From: Methylobacteriaceae bacterium
Lineage (GTDB): Bacteria > Pseudomonadota > Alphaproteobacteria > Rhizobiales > Beijerinckiaceae
DNA: 64,000 nt
Assembly (NCBI GenBank): GCA_020638195.1
Contig: JACKJC010000002.1
Coordinates: forward strand, 744,001 to 808,000
Reading direction: 5' to 3'
Part shown: piece after piece, positions 41,564 through 50,935 of the stretch
Position numbering within the stretch: position 1 is the stretch's first letter
Layout of the letters: each line of letters starts with the position of its first letter
Made by a program: the position numbers and the translations under genes
The notes under the pieces: generated by a model
The model's input: only the letters and a program-made list of their open reading frames with translations
Databases searched by the model: none
Told to the model about the DNA's origin: nothing

Positions 41564-42310
41564 ATGGACTGGTCGGACCGCGGCATCGTCATCGGCCTGC
41601 GCAAGCATGGCGAAACGAGCGTCATTCTCGAAGCGATGACCGAGTCGCACGGCCGCCATCTCGGCGTCGTGCGCGCGGGCCGCTCGCGCTCCATGCAGCC
41701 GACGCTTCAGCCCGGCAATTCCGTCAATCTGGTCTGGCGTGCGCGGCTCGAGGAGCACATGGGCGTCTTCAACATCGAGGCCGACCGGCTGCGCGCCGGC
41801 CGCCTGATGGCGAGCCCGATGGCCCTGCAGGGCCTGCACTGGCTGGCCGCGCTGTTGCGGCTTCTGCCCGAGCGCGATCCGCACGCCGGCCTTTTCGCCA
41901 TGGCGGAAGCCATCGCCGATCATTTCGACGAGGCGGCGGTCGCGCCCGAACTGGTCGTGCGCTTCGAACTGGCGATCCTCGCCGAACTCGGCTTCGGCCT
42001 CGATCTGGAACGCTGCGCGGCGACGGGCTCGCGCGAAAACCTCGTCTATGTCTCGCCGAAAAGCGGTCGCGCCGTCAGCCGCGGCGCGGGCGCGCCCTGG
42101 GCGGAAAGGATGCTGATTCTGCCGGAATTCGTCGCGCGCGAAGCGGGCGTTCAACCGCCAGCGGCGGAGTTGGAGGCGGGTTTGCGACTCACCGCCCATT
42201 TCCTGCGACGCGACCTGTTCGAGCCGCGCGGGCTGGCGGAGGCCATGGCCGCGCGGGACGCTTTCGCGCGTGAGGCGTTGCGAGCCTCACGCGGATTGGC
42301 GCGGACGTAG
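41564..42310 (+). CDS. recO: DNA repair protein RecO
   Basis: A 248-residue protein starting MDWSDRGIVIGLRKHGETS, the standard start of alphaproteobacterial RecO, with an N-terminal OB fold (HGRHLGVVRAGRSRSMQP) and a helical C-terminal part. Only a single cysteine (ERCAATG) remains in the zinc-finger region, as in many proteobacterial members. RecO loads RecA on gapped DNA with RecR. The 3' end overlaps a minus-strand membrane protein gene by 24 bases. Confidence 0.93.
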   Translation: MDWSDRGIVIGLRKHGETSVILEAMTESHGRHLGVVRAGRSRSMQPTLQPGNSVNLVWRARLEEHMGVFNIEADRLRAGRLMASPMALQGLHWLAALLRLLPERDPHAGLFAMAEAIADHFDEAAVAPELVVRFELAILAELGFGLDLERCAATGSRENLVYVSPKSGRAVSRGAGAPWAERMLILPEFVAREAGVQPPAAELEAGLRLTAHFLRRDLFEPRGLAEAMAARDAFAREALRASRGLART

Positions 42311-42643
42311 CTGCGAAAAGGCGACGAAGGCCAGCGCGATCGCGACCAGGGTCGGGACCGCCGAGACGAGCAGGGCGATGTCCCAGTCCTGAAGAGCGAA
42401 TTCGAGACGCGTGCAGGGGTAGGAGCCGCGCTCGCCCCAGCTGCTGCATCCGCCGCTATAGCGCAGCGCTTCGAGCGTGAACATGACGCCGTGGACGAGC
42501 AGAGTCACCGCCAGAGCGATGAAGGGAATGCGCAGGACGGGCGCGCGCAGGCGCTCGAAACGCCGCGCCAGCAAGGCGGCGGAAAAGCCCACCGCAGGGC
42601 CCGCCAGAAGAATGAGCGCCGGAATGAGCAGGGAGGCAAGCAT
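42287..42643 (-). CDS. Three-helix membrane protein of unknown function
   Basis: A 118-residue protein with hydrophobic segments at about residues 3-25, 40-58 and 88-110. An extracytoplasmic loop carries two cysteines (GGCSSWGERGSYPCTRLEF) that could form a disulfide. I know of no family. Its 3' end overlaps the recO end tail to tail. Composition and the cysteine pair support a real gene. Confidence 0.6.
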   Translation of the reverse strand: MLASLLIPALILLAGPAVGFSAALLARRFERLRAPVLRIPFIALAVTLLVHGVMFTLEALRYSGGCSSWGERGSYPCTRLEFALQDWDIALLVSAVPTLVAIALAFVAFSQLRPRQSA

Positions 42644-42724
42644 CGGTCCGTCTCACAACGCGTAAGACGGACCATGTTCGGACAGGGCTCTTAACGAAAA
42701 GCCCTATGCTCGGATTGCAGGCGA

Positions 42725-42916
42725 TTACCGCGCGGCAACGCACTCGGCGCGCGAGGCGGGGCTCTGGACGCCATAGCCTTCGTCGAAGGCGCTGACCGAG
42801 CAGACATCCGGCTGGGCGCCCTGCGCCATGACCTCGTTCTGGCCCGGCTGGAACAGCGCGATGGCGCCGAGGGAAAGGGCGATCATAAGGCCCAGAGCGG
42901 AAACGATCTTCGTCAT
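42725..42916 (-). CDS. Small exported protein with two cysteines
   Basis: A 63-residue protein with an N-terminal hydrophobic segment (VSALGLMIALSLGAIALF) and a short hydrophilic tail with two cysteines (PDVCSV and RAECVAA). The ATG follows an AAGGTG. It is probably exported or membrane-anchored, with an intramolecular disulfide. I do not recognise a family. It is divergent from parC. Confidence 0.6.
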   Translation of the reverse strand: MTKIVSALGLMIALSLGAIALFQPGQNEVMAQGAQPDVCSVSAFDEGYGVQSPASRAECVAAR

Positions 42917-43169
42917 CTCGACACCTTGCGGTTCGGGCGACTTCGCCCGTTCCTGAAACTCACAAATCGCGATCTGGATCGCAGTGCGCTCGCACACCCG
43001 CGATTCAGCGCCCCCCGACGCGGCGGCATGCTTACCGAATTGTTGCGCCGCGGAACAAGTGCAGGAATGCAACAGTCCGGGCAAAGGCGACAGGATCGAA
43101 AGTCATCGTAAATTCAGTGACGAATGTCATGCGCTTGCCGCGACTCGCCGAGGCGGATAGGCAAAGAAC

Positions 43170-45416
43170 ATGGCAAGAACGATCGATCCGCCGCAGCTGC
43201 CCGAAGCGCAGCCCGTCAATCTGCGCGAGGCGCTGGAAGAGCGCTATCTCGCCTATGCGCTGTCGACCATCATGGGACGCGCGCTGCCGGACGCCCGCGA
43301 CGGGCTCAAACCCGTCCATCGCCGCATTCTCTACGGCATGCAGGTTCTGCGGCTCGATCCCGGCTCGACCTTCAAGAAATGCGCGAAGATCGTCGGCGAC
43401 GTGATGGGCTCGTTCCATCCGCACGGCGACCAGGCGATCTACGATGCGCTGGTGCGCCTCGCGCAGGATTTCTCCTCGCGCTATCCGCTGGTCGACGGGC
43501 AGGGCAATTTCGGCAATATCGACGGCGACGCGGCTGCCGCCTATCGCTACACCGAAGCGCGCATGACCGATGTCGCGCGGCTGCTGCTCGAAGGCATCGA
43601 CGAGGATTCCGTCGATTTCCGCGACAATTATTCGGGCGACCAGCAGGAGCCGATCGTGCTGCCGGCCGCGCTGCCGAACCTGCTGGCCAATGGCGCGCAG
43701 GGCATCGCGGTGGGCATGGCGACGTCGGTTCCGCCGCACAATCTCGCCGAACTCTGCGACGCCGCGCTTTATCTCATCACCAATCGCGCGGCGACGGCGG
43801 AAGCGCTCGTGCGCTTCGTGCCGGGGCCGGACTTTCCGACGGGCGGGGTGATCGTCGATACGCCGGCCGCGATCACCGAGATCTATCGCACCGGTCGCGG
43901 CTCGATCCGGCTGCGCGCGCGCTGGCACAAGGAAGAAGGGCAGAGGGGCGTCTGGAACGCCATCGTCACCGAGATTCCCTACGGCGTGCAGAAGAGCCGC
44001 CTGATCGAGAAGATCGCGGAACTGTTCAACGAGAAGAAGCTGCCGTTGGTGGCCGATATTCGCGACGAGTCGGCTGAAGACATCCGCATCGTCATCGAAC
44101 CTCGCGCCCGCAACGTCGACGCCGATGTGATGATGGAGACGCTGTTCCGCCAGACGGAGCTGGAAGCGCGCGTCGGTGTCAACATGAATGTGCTGGTGGA
44201 CGGCGCCGTGCCGCGCGTCGTCTCGCTCGGCGAGGCGATTGGACAATGGCTCGACCATCGCCGCGATGTGCTGCTGCGCCGTTCGCGCCACCGGCTGGCG
44301 GAGATCGAGCACCGGCTCGAACTCTTGGCCGGCATGATCATCGTCTTCCTCAATCTCGATGAAGTCATCCGCATCATCCGCGAGGAGGACGATCCCAAGG
44401 CCGATCTGATGAAGGCCTTCAAGCTCACCGAGAAGCAGACGAATTATGTGCTCGATACGCGCCTGCGCTCGCTGCGCCGGCTCGAGGAAATGGAGCTGCG
44501 CAAGGAGCACGACGCGCTCACGCAGGAGAAGGGCGAGGTCGAGAAGCTCATCTCGGATGAAAAGCTGCAGTGGAAGACGATCACCGCGCAGGTGCGCGAA
44601 CTCAAGAAGAAGTACCCGCCGGAATCCAAGATCGGCAAGCGCCGCACCACATTTGCGCAGGCGCCGGCGGCGGCCGTCGATTTCAATCTCGCGGAAGCCT
44701 TGATCGAGCGTGAGCCAGTGACGGTCGTCGTGTCGGAAAAGGGCTGGATCCGCGCGCTGAAAGGCCATGTGCAGGATCTCTCCAATCTACAATTCAAGGG
44801 CGACGACACGCTGCTCGCCTCCTTTTTCGCGGAAACGACGTCGAAGATTCTCGTGCTCGCCTCCAACGGCAAGATTTTTACCCTCGACGCCTCGAAACTG
44901 CCGGGCGGGCGCGGGCATGGCGAGCCGATCCGGCTGATGGCCGACATCGACGAGGGCGCGGACATCGTTTGCGTGCTGCCTTACGAGCCGGGCAAGAAGA
45001 TGCTGGCGGCGACCTCGGACGGGCGCGGCTTCGTCGTCGGGCAGGACGAGATGATCGGCGGCACGCGCAAAGGCAAGGTGTTGTTGAACCCGGACGAGGG
45101 CGCCAAGGCCGCACTGCTGGTTCCAGCCGAGGGCGATCACGTCGCCGTCGTCGGGCAGAATCGCAAGCTCGTGGTGTTTCCGCTGGATCAAGTGCCGGAA
45201 ATGGCGCGCGGCAAGGGCGTGCGGCTGCAACGCTACAAGGACGGCGGCATATCCGACGCGCGCGTGTTCGCGATGGCCGACGGACTCAGCTGGACGGATT
45301 CGGCGGGGCGCGTGTTCGTGGTGGCCAAGCCCGATCTCAAGGAATGGATCGGCAATCGCGCGGATGCGGGACGGCTGCCGCCGAGGGGATTCCCGAAGAA
45401 CAACAGGTTCGGGTGA
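43170..45416 (+). CDS. parC: DNA topoisomerase IV subunit A
   Basis: A 748-residue protein. Tyr127 in AYRYTEARM is the DNA-cleaving tyrosine. The drug-binding loop reads SFHPHGDQAIYDALVRLAQ. A coiled-coil middle and a C-terminal beta-pinwheel follow, with blades such as FAETTSKILVLASNGKIFTL. The short pinwheel without a GyrA box marks ParC and not GyrA. It decatenates daughter chromosomes with ParE. The position equivalent to E. coli ParC Ser80 is Gln88. An ATPase gene starts 4 bases after the stop. Confidence 0.96.
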   Translation: MARTIDPPQLPEAQPVNLREALEERYLAYALSTIMGRALPDARDGLKPVHRRILYGMQVLRLDPGSTFKKCAKIVGDVMGSFHPHGDQAIYDALVRLAQDFSSRYPLVDGQGNFGNIDGDAAAAYRYTEARMTDVARLLLEGIDEDSVDFRDNYSGDQQEPIVLPAALPNLLANGAQGIAVGMATSVPPHNLAELCDAALYLITNRAATAEALVRFVPGPDFPTGGVIVDTPAAITEIYRTGRGSIRLRARWHKEEGQRGVWNAIVTEIPYGVQKSRLIEKIAELFNEKKLPLVADIRDESAEDIRIVIEPRARNVDADVMMETLFRQTELEARVGVNMNVLVDGAVPRVVSLGEAIGQWLDHRRDVLLRRSRHRLAEIEHRLELLAGMIIVFLNLDEVIRIIREEDDPKADLMKAFKLTEKQTNYVLDTRLRSLRRLEEMELRKEHDALTQEKGEVEKLISDEKLQWKTITAQVRELKKKYPPESKIGKRRTTFAQAPAAAVDFNLAEALIEREPVTVVVSEKGWIRALKGHVQDLSNLQFKGDDTLLASFFAETTSKILVLASNGKIFTLDASKLPGGRGHGEPIRLMADIDEGADIVCVLPYEPGKKMLAATSDGRGFVVGQDEMIGGTRKGKVLLNPDEGAKAALLVPAEGDHVAVVGQNRKLVVFPLDQVPEMARGKGVRLQRYKDGGISDARVFAMADGLSWTDSAGRVFVVAKPDLKEWIGNRADAGRLPPRGFPKNNRFG

Positions 45417-45420
45417 TGTG

Positions 45421-46191
45421 ATGGCGCGGACGCGACGCGACAGCCGTCTGCCCGCGCCTTTCCTCAAACGCGTTTGGCTCGACCCCGCGCGAATCGAGGA
45501 CTCAGACGCCTATCCATTCTGTCTGCCGGTGTTTCGCAGCGGCGATTTCGAGCTCGCCTTCGAGCGGCCGATCACGATCATCGTAGGCGAAAACGGTTCC
45601 GGCAAATCGACGCTGCTTGAAGGCATTGCGGCGCTGGCCGGTTACGATCAGGCCGGCGGCGGCAAAGGCTACAGGCCGGTCGATCACTCCCGAAGCATTG
45701 AGGCGACGGCCGAGCCGCTCGGCCGCGCATTGCGCGCGAGCTGGCTGCCGAAAGTCACGGAGGGCTGGTTCTTTCGCGCCGAGAGCTTCTTTTCCGTCGC
45801 GCGCTATCTCGACCTCGCCGCGCAGGAGCCTCAGAGCGGCCCGCCGCCCGACTATCTCTCGCATTCGCACGGCGAAGGATTTCTTCGCTTCTTCGAGGAA
45901 CGCTGCCAGCGTCGAGGCATCTATATCTTTGACGAACCGGAATCGGCGCTTTCGCCCGCGCGGCAGATCGAGTTCCTGAAGCTGTTGCGGCGTATGGAGC
46001 AGTCAGGCGATGCGCAGGTGCTGATCGCGACCCACGCGCCGCTGTTGATGGCCTATCCGGAAGCGGAACTGCTGCAACTCGGCAAATGCGGGCTTGCGCG
46101 TGCGAGGCTAGAAGAGCTCGATCATTTTCGTCTGATGCGCGAGTTTTTTAGCGATCCCGCCACGTTTGTCGCAACCATGCTCGAGATGTGA
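45421..46191 (+). CDS. ABC-type AAA family ATPase
   Basis: A 256-residue ATPase. Walker A is VGENGSGKSTLLEGI near residues 55-68, an ABC-signature-like segment is LSHSHGEGFLRFF, Walker B is YIFDEPESALSP, and the switch histidine is in IATHAPLLMA. It has no membrane part and resembles stand-alone predicted ATPases of the COG3910 type rather than a transporter subunit. It starts 4 bases after parC and overlaps the FUSC gene (ATGTGA), so the three may be one operon. Partner and function unknown. Confidence 0.82.
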   Translation: MARTRRDSRLPAPFLKRVWLDPARIEDSDAYPFCLPVFRSGDFELAFERPITIIVGENGSGKSTLLEGIAALAGYDQAGGGKGYRPVDHSRSIEATAEPLGRALRASWLPKVTEGWFFRAESFFSVARYLDLAAQEPQSGPPPDYLSHSHGEGFLRFFEERCQRRGIYIFDEPESALSPARQIEFLKLLRRMEQSGDAQVLIATHAPLLMAYPEAELLQLGKCGLARARLEELDHFRLMREFFSDPATFVATMLEM

Positions 46192-47981
46192 CCTACCCCC
46201 TCCCGCCATCGCCGCCGCCGCCGGTCGTCAGCCTCTCGGCCATGTTTCGCCTGCGGCCGGGGCCGAACCGCGTCTTCTTCGGGCTTCGCGCCGCGCTCGC
46301 GATGGGGCTTTGCGTCATCGCGGGCTGGCTTGTGGGCGACGAGGGCGCGGGACTGCTGGCGACGCTCGGCGCCTTCGCCGCGCTCTATGGCAGCGGGCGG
46401 CCGTATCGCCATCGCGCCGCGCTGCTCGCCATCATCGGCGCGGGTCTCGTCGTTTCCGTCGTCGGCGGCGTCGCCGCGACGGCGGCGTCCGCCGCCTGGC
46501 CCGGCGTGCTGCTGGCCGCGGGCATCGCCTTCGTCGCGGCCTTTCTGTGCAGCGCGCTGATCGTCGGGCCGCCGGGCGCCTATCTGTTCGCGCTCGCCGC
46601 AGCGGCCGGCACGCATATGCATGGACAGGCGCAGCATCTCGGCGGCATCGCGGCGGCGGTCGCCGCCGGCGCCGTTGTCGCGTGGGTTCTGCAGATGGCG
46701 GGCGCGTTGATCCGACCGCGCTGGCCGGAGGAGAAATCATTGAAAGCTGCGGCGGACGCAGTCGCCGCTTTCGCGGAACGCGAAGATGGCGCTGACGTCG
46801 ACCTGCAACGTCATGCGACCGCGCTCGCGCTGCACGAAGCCTGGCTCAATCTGGTCGCGCGCCAACCCGGCCGCGCGCAGCCCAATAGCAGGCTGCATCG
46901 CCTGCGCGCGCTCAGCCGGGAACTGCATCGCATTTTTGGCGCGACAATCGCGGGCGAGGGCGGCAAGGACGCTGCCAGCGCTGCGCGCGAAATTGGCGTG
47001 CAGGTCACAAATCCGCCAGCGGTTTCGGCCGACGACGCGCTGTTCAAGCCGCTCGCCTACATCACGTCGCGCGAGATGCTCGCCATGTCGCTCAGGCCCG
47101 GCTCGACGCCGATGCGCATCGCGCTGCGCGTCGGCGCCGCCGCGCTGATCGCGGGCGGCATTGGCGCATTCATGGGTCTCGACCGCGCCTATTGGGCGAT
47201 CGCGGCGTCCGTGCTGATGCTCTACCAGGGCCTCGATCTGACGCGCGCCGTGCAGCGCGGCCTTGAGCGCACGCTTGGCACGTTCGCCGGCCTCGGGCTC
47301 GCGGCCGTGCTCCTGAGCGCGCATCCGCAGGGGCTCGCGCTGGCGGCCATCATCATGCTCCTGCAACTGCTGATCGAGATCGTCGTCGTGCGCAATTATG
47401 CGCTGGCGACGATCTTCATCACGCCGATCGCGCTCACCGTCGCGGAGGCGGCGACGCCGGCTGGCGACATAACGACGCTGCTGATCGATCGCGGCGTCGA
47501 CACGGCGATCGGCTGCGCGGTCGGCCTCGTCGTGCTCTATGCGACCTCGCGGCGCGACGACGCCGGATTGCGCAAGGCGCTCGACGACACCATGGCGGCT
47601 GCGCGAAAAATGCTGGCGAAGCTGGCGGCGGGCGATGTCACGAGCGCGACCGCGCGGCGCGCGCGGATCGGGCTGCGCAACGCCGCCGTCGACATGGTTC
47701 TGTTCTACGAGGCGCAGACCGGCATGGGCGGCCGCGCGCGTGAAGAAGCCGACCGCCTTTGGCCGGCCACTGTCGCGGCGCAACGCCTCGCCTTCCGTAT
47801 TCTTGCGGCCTGCTGGGAATTCGAGGCGACCGGCGCGCGCGCGGTGACTCCGGAGGAGGGCGCGCGCCTCGAAGTGGCGTTGCGCAATATCGAAGCGACG
47901 GATCGCGCGATGCCCGCGGGCTTTCTTGCAGGCGAATTCGCAACGCTGCGCGCTGCTCTCGCCAAGGCGCGCCTCACCTGA
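46188..47981 (+). CDS. FUSC family (fusaric acid resistance-like) membrane protein
   Basis: A 597-residue protein with two blocks of about six hydrophobic segments: residues 25-175 and 320-450. A cytoplasmic helical region lies between and after them. The second block includes RAYWAIAASVLMLYQG and RTLGTFAGLGLAAVLLS, typical of FUSC/YccS/AaeB-like proteins. The family exports aromatic acids or is of unknown function. The GTG start at 46,188 overlaps the ATPase stop. A later ATG (46,242) is an alternative. The 3' end overlaps the SLC13 gene by eight bases. Confidence 0.85.
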   Translation: MTYPLPPSPPPPVVSLSAMFRLRPGPNRVFFGLRAALAMGLCVIAGWLVGDEGAGLLATLGAFAALYGSGRPYRHRAALLAIIGAGLVVSVVGGVAATAASAAWPGVLLAAGIAFVAAFLCSALIVGPPGAYLFALAAAAGTHMHGQAQHLGGIAAAVAAGAVVAWVLQMAGALIRPRWPEEKSLKAAADAVAAFAEREDGADVDLQRHATALALHEAWLNLVARQPGRAQPNSRLHRLRALSRELHRIFGATIAGEGGKDAASAAREIGVQVTNPPAVSADDALFKPLAYITSREMLAMSLRPGSTPMRIALRVGAAALIAGGIGAFMGLDRAYWAIAASVLMLYQGLDLTRAVQRGLERTLGTFAGLGLAAVLLSAHPQGLALAAIIMLLQLLIEIVVVRNYALATIFITPIALTVAEAATPAGDITTLLIDRGVDTAIGCAVGLVVLYATSRRDDAGLRKALDDTMAAARKMLAKLAAGDVTSATARRARIGLRNAAVDMVLFYEAQTGMGGRAREEADRLWPATVAAQRLAFRILAACWEFEATGARAVTPEEGARLEVALRNIEATDRAMPAGFLAGEFATLRAALAKARLT

Positions 47982-49752
47982 TCGGCCAGGCCCAGGCGAT
48001 CAGCGGCGTGCCGACGAAGAGCACGAGCAGCGACAGGGGCATGCCGAGGCGCGAATAGTCGGCGAATGTGTAGCCGCCGGGCTCCTTCACCAGAAGATTG
48101 TTTTGGTGGCCGATGGGCGAGAGAAAATCGCAGGCTGCGCCGAGCGCGACCGCCATCAGGAATGGTTCGGGGTTGTAGCCCAGCGATTTGGCGAGCTGCG
48201 CGGCGATCGGGCCCATGATGATGACCGCCGGCGCATGGTGCATGACGGGCGTCACCAGCATGGAAATCATCAGGACGAAGCCGAGCGCGAGCAGGGGCGC
48301 CAGATGGTGGGCGACCGCCGTCAGCTGCATGGCGACGAGCTGGGTGACGCCGACGTCCTTCAAGGCCTCGCCGACCGGCAGGAGGCAGGCGAGCATGACG
48401 AGCACGGGGCCTTCGAGCGCGGCATAGGCGTTCTTCAGCGTGATCTGATTGGTGAGGATGATCGCGACCGCCGCGCCGAAAAAGGCGACCTCGACGCGCG
48501 CGGCATGGGTCAGCATCAGCGCGATCGCGACGCCGAGGATGGCGAGCGAGAGGTAGCCTTTTTCCGCCCGATCGAGTTCGAGGTTGCGGTCGGCGAGCGG
48601 CAGGCAGCCGAGTTCCGCGAGCGTCGCGGGCAGGGCGCCTTCGAAACCCTGCAGCACGACGACGTCGCCGACCGCGAAACGGTGTTGACGCAAACGACCG
48701 CGCGCCGCGCCGCTCGCACGCGTCACCGCCAGCAGGTTGACCCTGTAGCGCTGGCGCAGCAGCAGGCTCTCGCTGGTGAGGCCGATCATCGGCGAATTCG
48801 CGCCGACGATCGCCTCGATGGTCGTCATGTCCTTCGCCTCGTCGTCAGCTTCCTCGATCTCGCGTTTTCCGGCGAGTTCGAGCTTTTCGCGCGCTACCAG
48901 CGCCTTCACGACATCGGGACTTGCTTGCACGACCAGGGTATCGCCGGCCGCGAGAGGCCAGTTGCGCGAGGGAATCGGATGACGGCCCGGGCCGCGCAGG
49001 ACTTCGGTGATGATGAGATCGCCTTCGCCGACATCCTCGACATGGCCGACGGTCTTGCCGACGAGCGTATTGTCCTTGGGAATGCGCAATTCCGTCATGT
49101 AGCGGCCGACGTCGAACTTTTCCTCGTCGGTCGGCTTGCCTTGCCGGTCGCCCGGCAGCAGGCGCCAGCCGACCGAGAGGAAGAGGATCGCGATTATTGT
49201 GAGCGGAAGGCCGACCCACAGAAAATCGAACATGCCGAAGGCCTGACCGACCGCCTCGCGCCGCACGGTCGAGATCAGCAGATTGGGCGAGGTGCCAACC
49301 AAAGTCATCGTGCCGCCGATGAGCGAGGCGAAGGACAGCGGCATGAGGTAGAGCGAGGGCGACTGGCCGTTGCGCCGCGCAGTCTGGATCGCGATCGGCA
49401 GAAACATGCCGAGCGTGCCGACATTCTTGATGACGGCCGACAGGAAGGCGACGCAGGCGGCGAGCACGCCGATGCGCATGCCGGTCGTCGGCGCGCGACG
49501 GAGCAGGGCGCGTGCGGCTTCGTCCAGGATGCGCGAGCGCGCGATCGCGCGGCTGACGATGAGGACGGATGCGATGATGACGACGACCGGGCTCGCGAAG
49601 CCTTCGAACGCCTTGTCCGGCTTGACGACGCCGGTCGCGAGCGCCGCGAGCAGCGCGCCGAGCGCGACCATGTCGTAGCGCCAGCGATCCCAGACGAAGA
49701 CGGCCAGCATGACCACGACGATGATACTGGCCTCGATCTGGATGAGCGTCAC
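47974..49752 (-). CDS. SLC13 family permease with two TrkA-C (RCK_C) domains
   Basis: A 592-residue inner-membrane transporter. The N-terminal half of helices contains LSAVIKNVGTLGMFLPIAI and IGGTMTLVGTSPNLLIS, the SLC13/CitM signature loops. Two cytoplasmic TrkA-C-like domains lie at about residues 210-290 and 300-385. The C-terminal helices include MLVTPVMHHAPAVIIMGP and FLSPIGHQNNLLV. Substrate could be a dicarboxylate, sulfate or another anion. The start is GTG at 49,752. The gene is read against the FUSC gene. Confidence 0.88.
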   Translation of the reverse strand: MTLIQIEASIIVVVMLAVFVWDRWRYDMVALGALLAALATGVVKPDKAFEGFASPVVVIIASVLIVSRAIARSRILDEAARALLRRAPTTGMRIGVLAACVAFLSAVIKNVGTLGMFLPIAIQTARRNGQSPSLYLMPLSFASLIGGTMTLVGTSPNLLISTVRREAVGQAFGMFDFLWVGLPLTIIAILFLSVGWRLLPGDRQGKPTDEEKFDVGRYMTELRIPKDNTLVGKTVGHVEDVGEGDLIITEVLRGPGRHPIPSRNWPLAAGDTLVVQASPDVVKALVAREKLELAGKREIEEADDEAKDMTTIEAIVGANSPMIGLTSESLLLRQRYRVNLLAVTRASGAARGRLRQHRFAVGDVVVLQGFEGALPATLAELGCLPLADRNLELDRAEKGYLSLAILGVAIALMLTHAARVEVAFFGAAVAIILTNQITLKNAYAALEGPVLVMLACLLPVGEALKDVGVTQLVAMQLTAVAHHLAPLLALGFVLMISMLVTPVMHHAPAVIIMGPIAAQLAKSLGYNPEPFLMAVALGAACDFLSPIGHQNNLLVKEPGGYTFADYSRLGMPLSLLVLFVGTPLIAWAWPIR

Positions 49753-49939
49753 AGGCCGCCTCGCATGCAGTTTGTCGGAGGTATAACGCCCGAGCTTGCG
49801 TTTGGTCTCATCCGGCAGGGCGTTTCGAGCACCTCCGTACCAATTTGTCCATGCGCGTGCGTTCGACTAGTCTTGCGCGTTGCGACACGCTGCCAATAGG
49901 GGCTTGCGGCGCCAAAAGTCTGATGCGGACCAGAGCGCG

Positions 49940-50179
49940 ATGAAGCGCGTAACATCATCCGAAGCTGCCCGAAATTTCAGTCAGTTCAGCGACCTCGCGC
50001 TGAGCGAGCCGGTGGTCGTCACGAAGAACGGCCGCGACCGGCTCGTGCTGCTCGGCATCGACGAATATAATTTCCTGATCGACACGATCGACGAATTGAG
50101 CGCGAAGAATTCGGACGCCGCCCCGCCGAGGCTCGGCCGTTACCGAACGGTCGCGCGCAACCGGCGCAACGCGGGCTGA
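49940..50179 (+). CDS. Phd/YefM family antitoxin, without a partner toxin
   Basis: A 79-residue protein with MKRVTSSEAARNFSQFSDLA, then PVVVTKNGRDRLVLLGIDEY and FLIDTIDEL, the Phd/YefM antitoxin fold. Such proteins bind a Doc- or YoeB-type toxin through the C-terminal tail and repress their own promoter. Here the next gene is a protein transferase on the other strand, 3 bases away. No toxin-like frame lies on either side, so it is orphan in this window. The ATG at 49,940 is preferred over one 20 codons upstream by family similarity. Confidence 0.78.
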   Translation: MKRVTSSEAARNFSQFSDLALSEPVVVTKNGRDRLVLLGIDEYNFLIDTIDELSAKNSDAAPPRLGRYRTVARNRRNAG

Positions 50180-50182
50180 GGG

Positions 50183-50911
50183 TCAGACCGTCAGTTCCCA
50201 GCCGTTCATGCCGAGGCGCTCCTGCGGCAGGAAGCGGGACTTGTAATCCATCTTCTTCGAGCCCTCGACCCAATAGCCGAGATAGACGTGCGGGAGTCCG
50301 AGCGCGCGGGCGCGTTCGATATGGTCGAGGATCATGTAGACGCCGAGCGAGCGGGCTGCCTCGTCGGGCTCATAGAAGGAGTAGACCATCGACAGCCCGT
50401 CAGCGAGCACGTCGGTCAGGCAGCAGGCGATGAGCTCGGCGCGCCCGTCAGCGCCCGCGCGGCGATATTCGACGAGCCGCGTCTCAACGTGGCTGTCCTC
50501 CACCATCATCGAGAAGTCCAGAACGCTCATGTCGGCCATGCCGCCGTCGCCGTGACGGGAATCGACGTAGCCGCGAAACAGGGAATATTGCTCGCTGGTC
50601 GCCTGCGCGGGTGCGAGCCTCGCCGTCATATCCGCGTTGCGGGTCAGAACGCGGCGCATGGTGCGGCCGGGCCGGAAATCGTCGACCAGCACGCGCACGG
50701 AGACGCAGGCGCGACAATTTTCGCAGGCCGGGCGATAGGCGATGGTCTGGGAGCGGCGGAAGCCGGACTGGGTCAGCGCGTCGTTCAGATGGGCCGCGCG
50801 ACGGCCGACGAGATGCGTAAAGACCTTCCGCTCCTCGCGGCCCGGCAGATAGGGACACGCCGAGGGGGCGGTGAGGTAAAATTGCGGGGCGTCGCGCGGC
50901 TCTCGGGTCAA
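50183..50911 (-). CDS. bpt: Aminoacyl-protein transferase (Bpt/arginyltransferase family)
   Basis: A 242-residue N-end rule enzyme. CPYLPGREERKVFTHLVG lies near residue 19, SQTIAYRPACENCRACVSVR near 54, and YLGYWVEGSKKMDYKSRFLP near the C-terminus, as in the bacterial Bpt/Ate family. It transfers leucine or arginine from tRNA to N-terminal acidic residues of proteins, marking them for ClpS/ClpAP. The likely activity is the Bpt one (leucyl to Asp/Glu). The start is a TTG. An inverted repeat sits upstream. Confidence 0.9.
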   Translation of the reverse strand: MTREPRDAPQFYLTAPSACPYLPGREERKVFTHLVGRRAAHLNDALTQSGFRRSQTIAYRPACENCRACVSVRVLVDDFRPGRTMRRVLTRNADMTARLAPAQATSEQYSLFRGYVDSRHGDGGMADMSVLDFSMMVEDSHVETRLVEYRRAGADGRAELIACCLTDVLADGLSMVYSFYEPDEAARSLGVYMILDHIERARALGLPHVYLGYWVEGSKKMDYKSRFLPQERLGMNGWELTV

Positions 50912-50935
50912 GGCGTATCAGCGCTCCACACGTTT

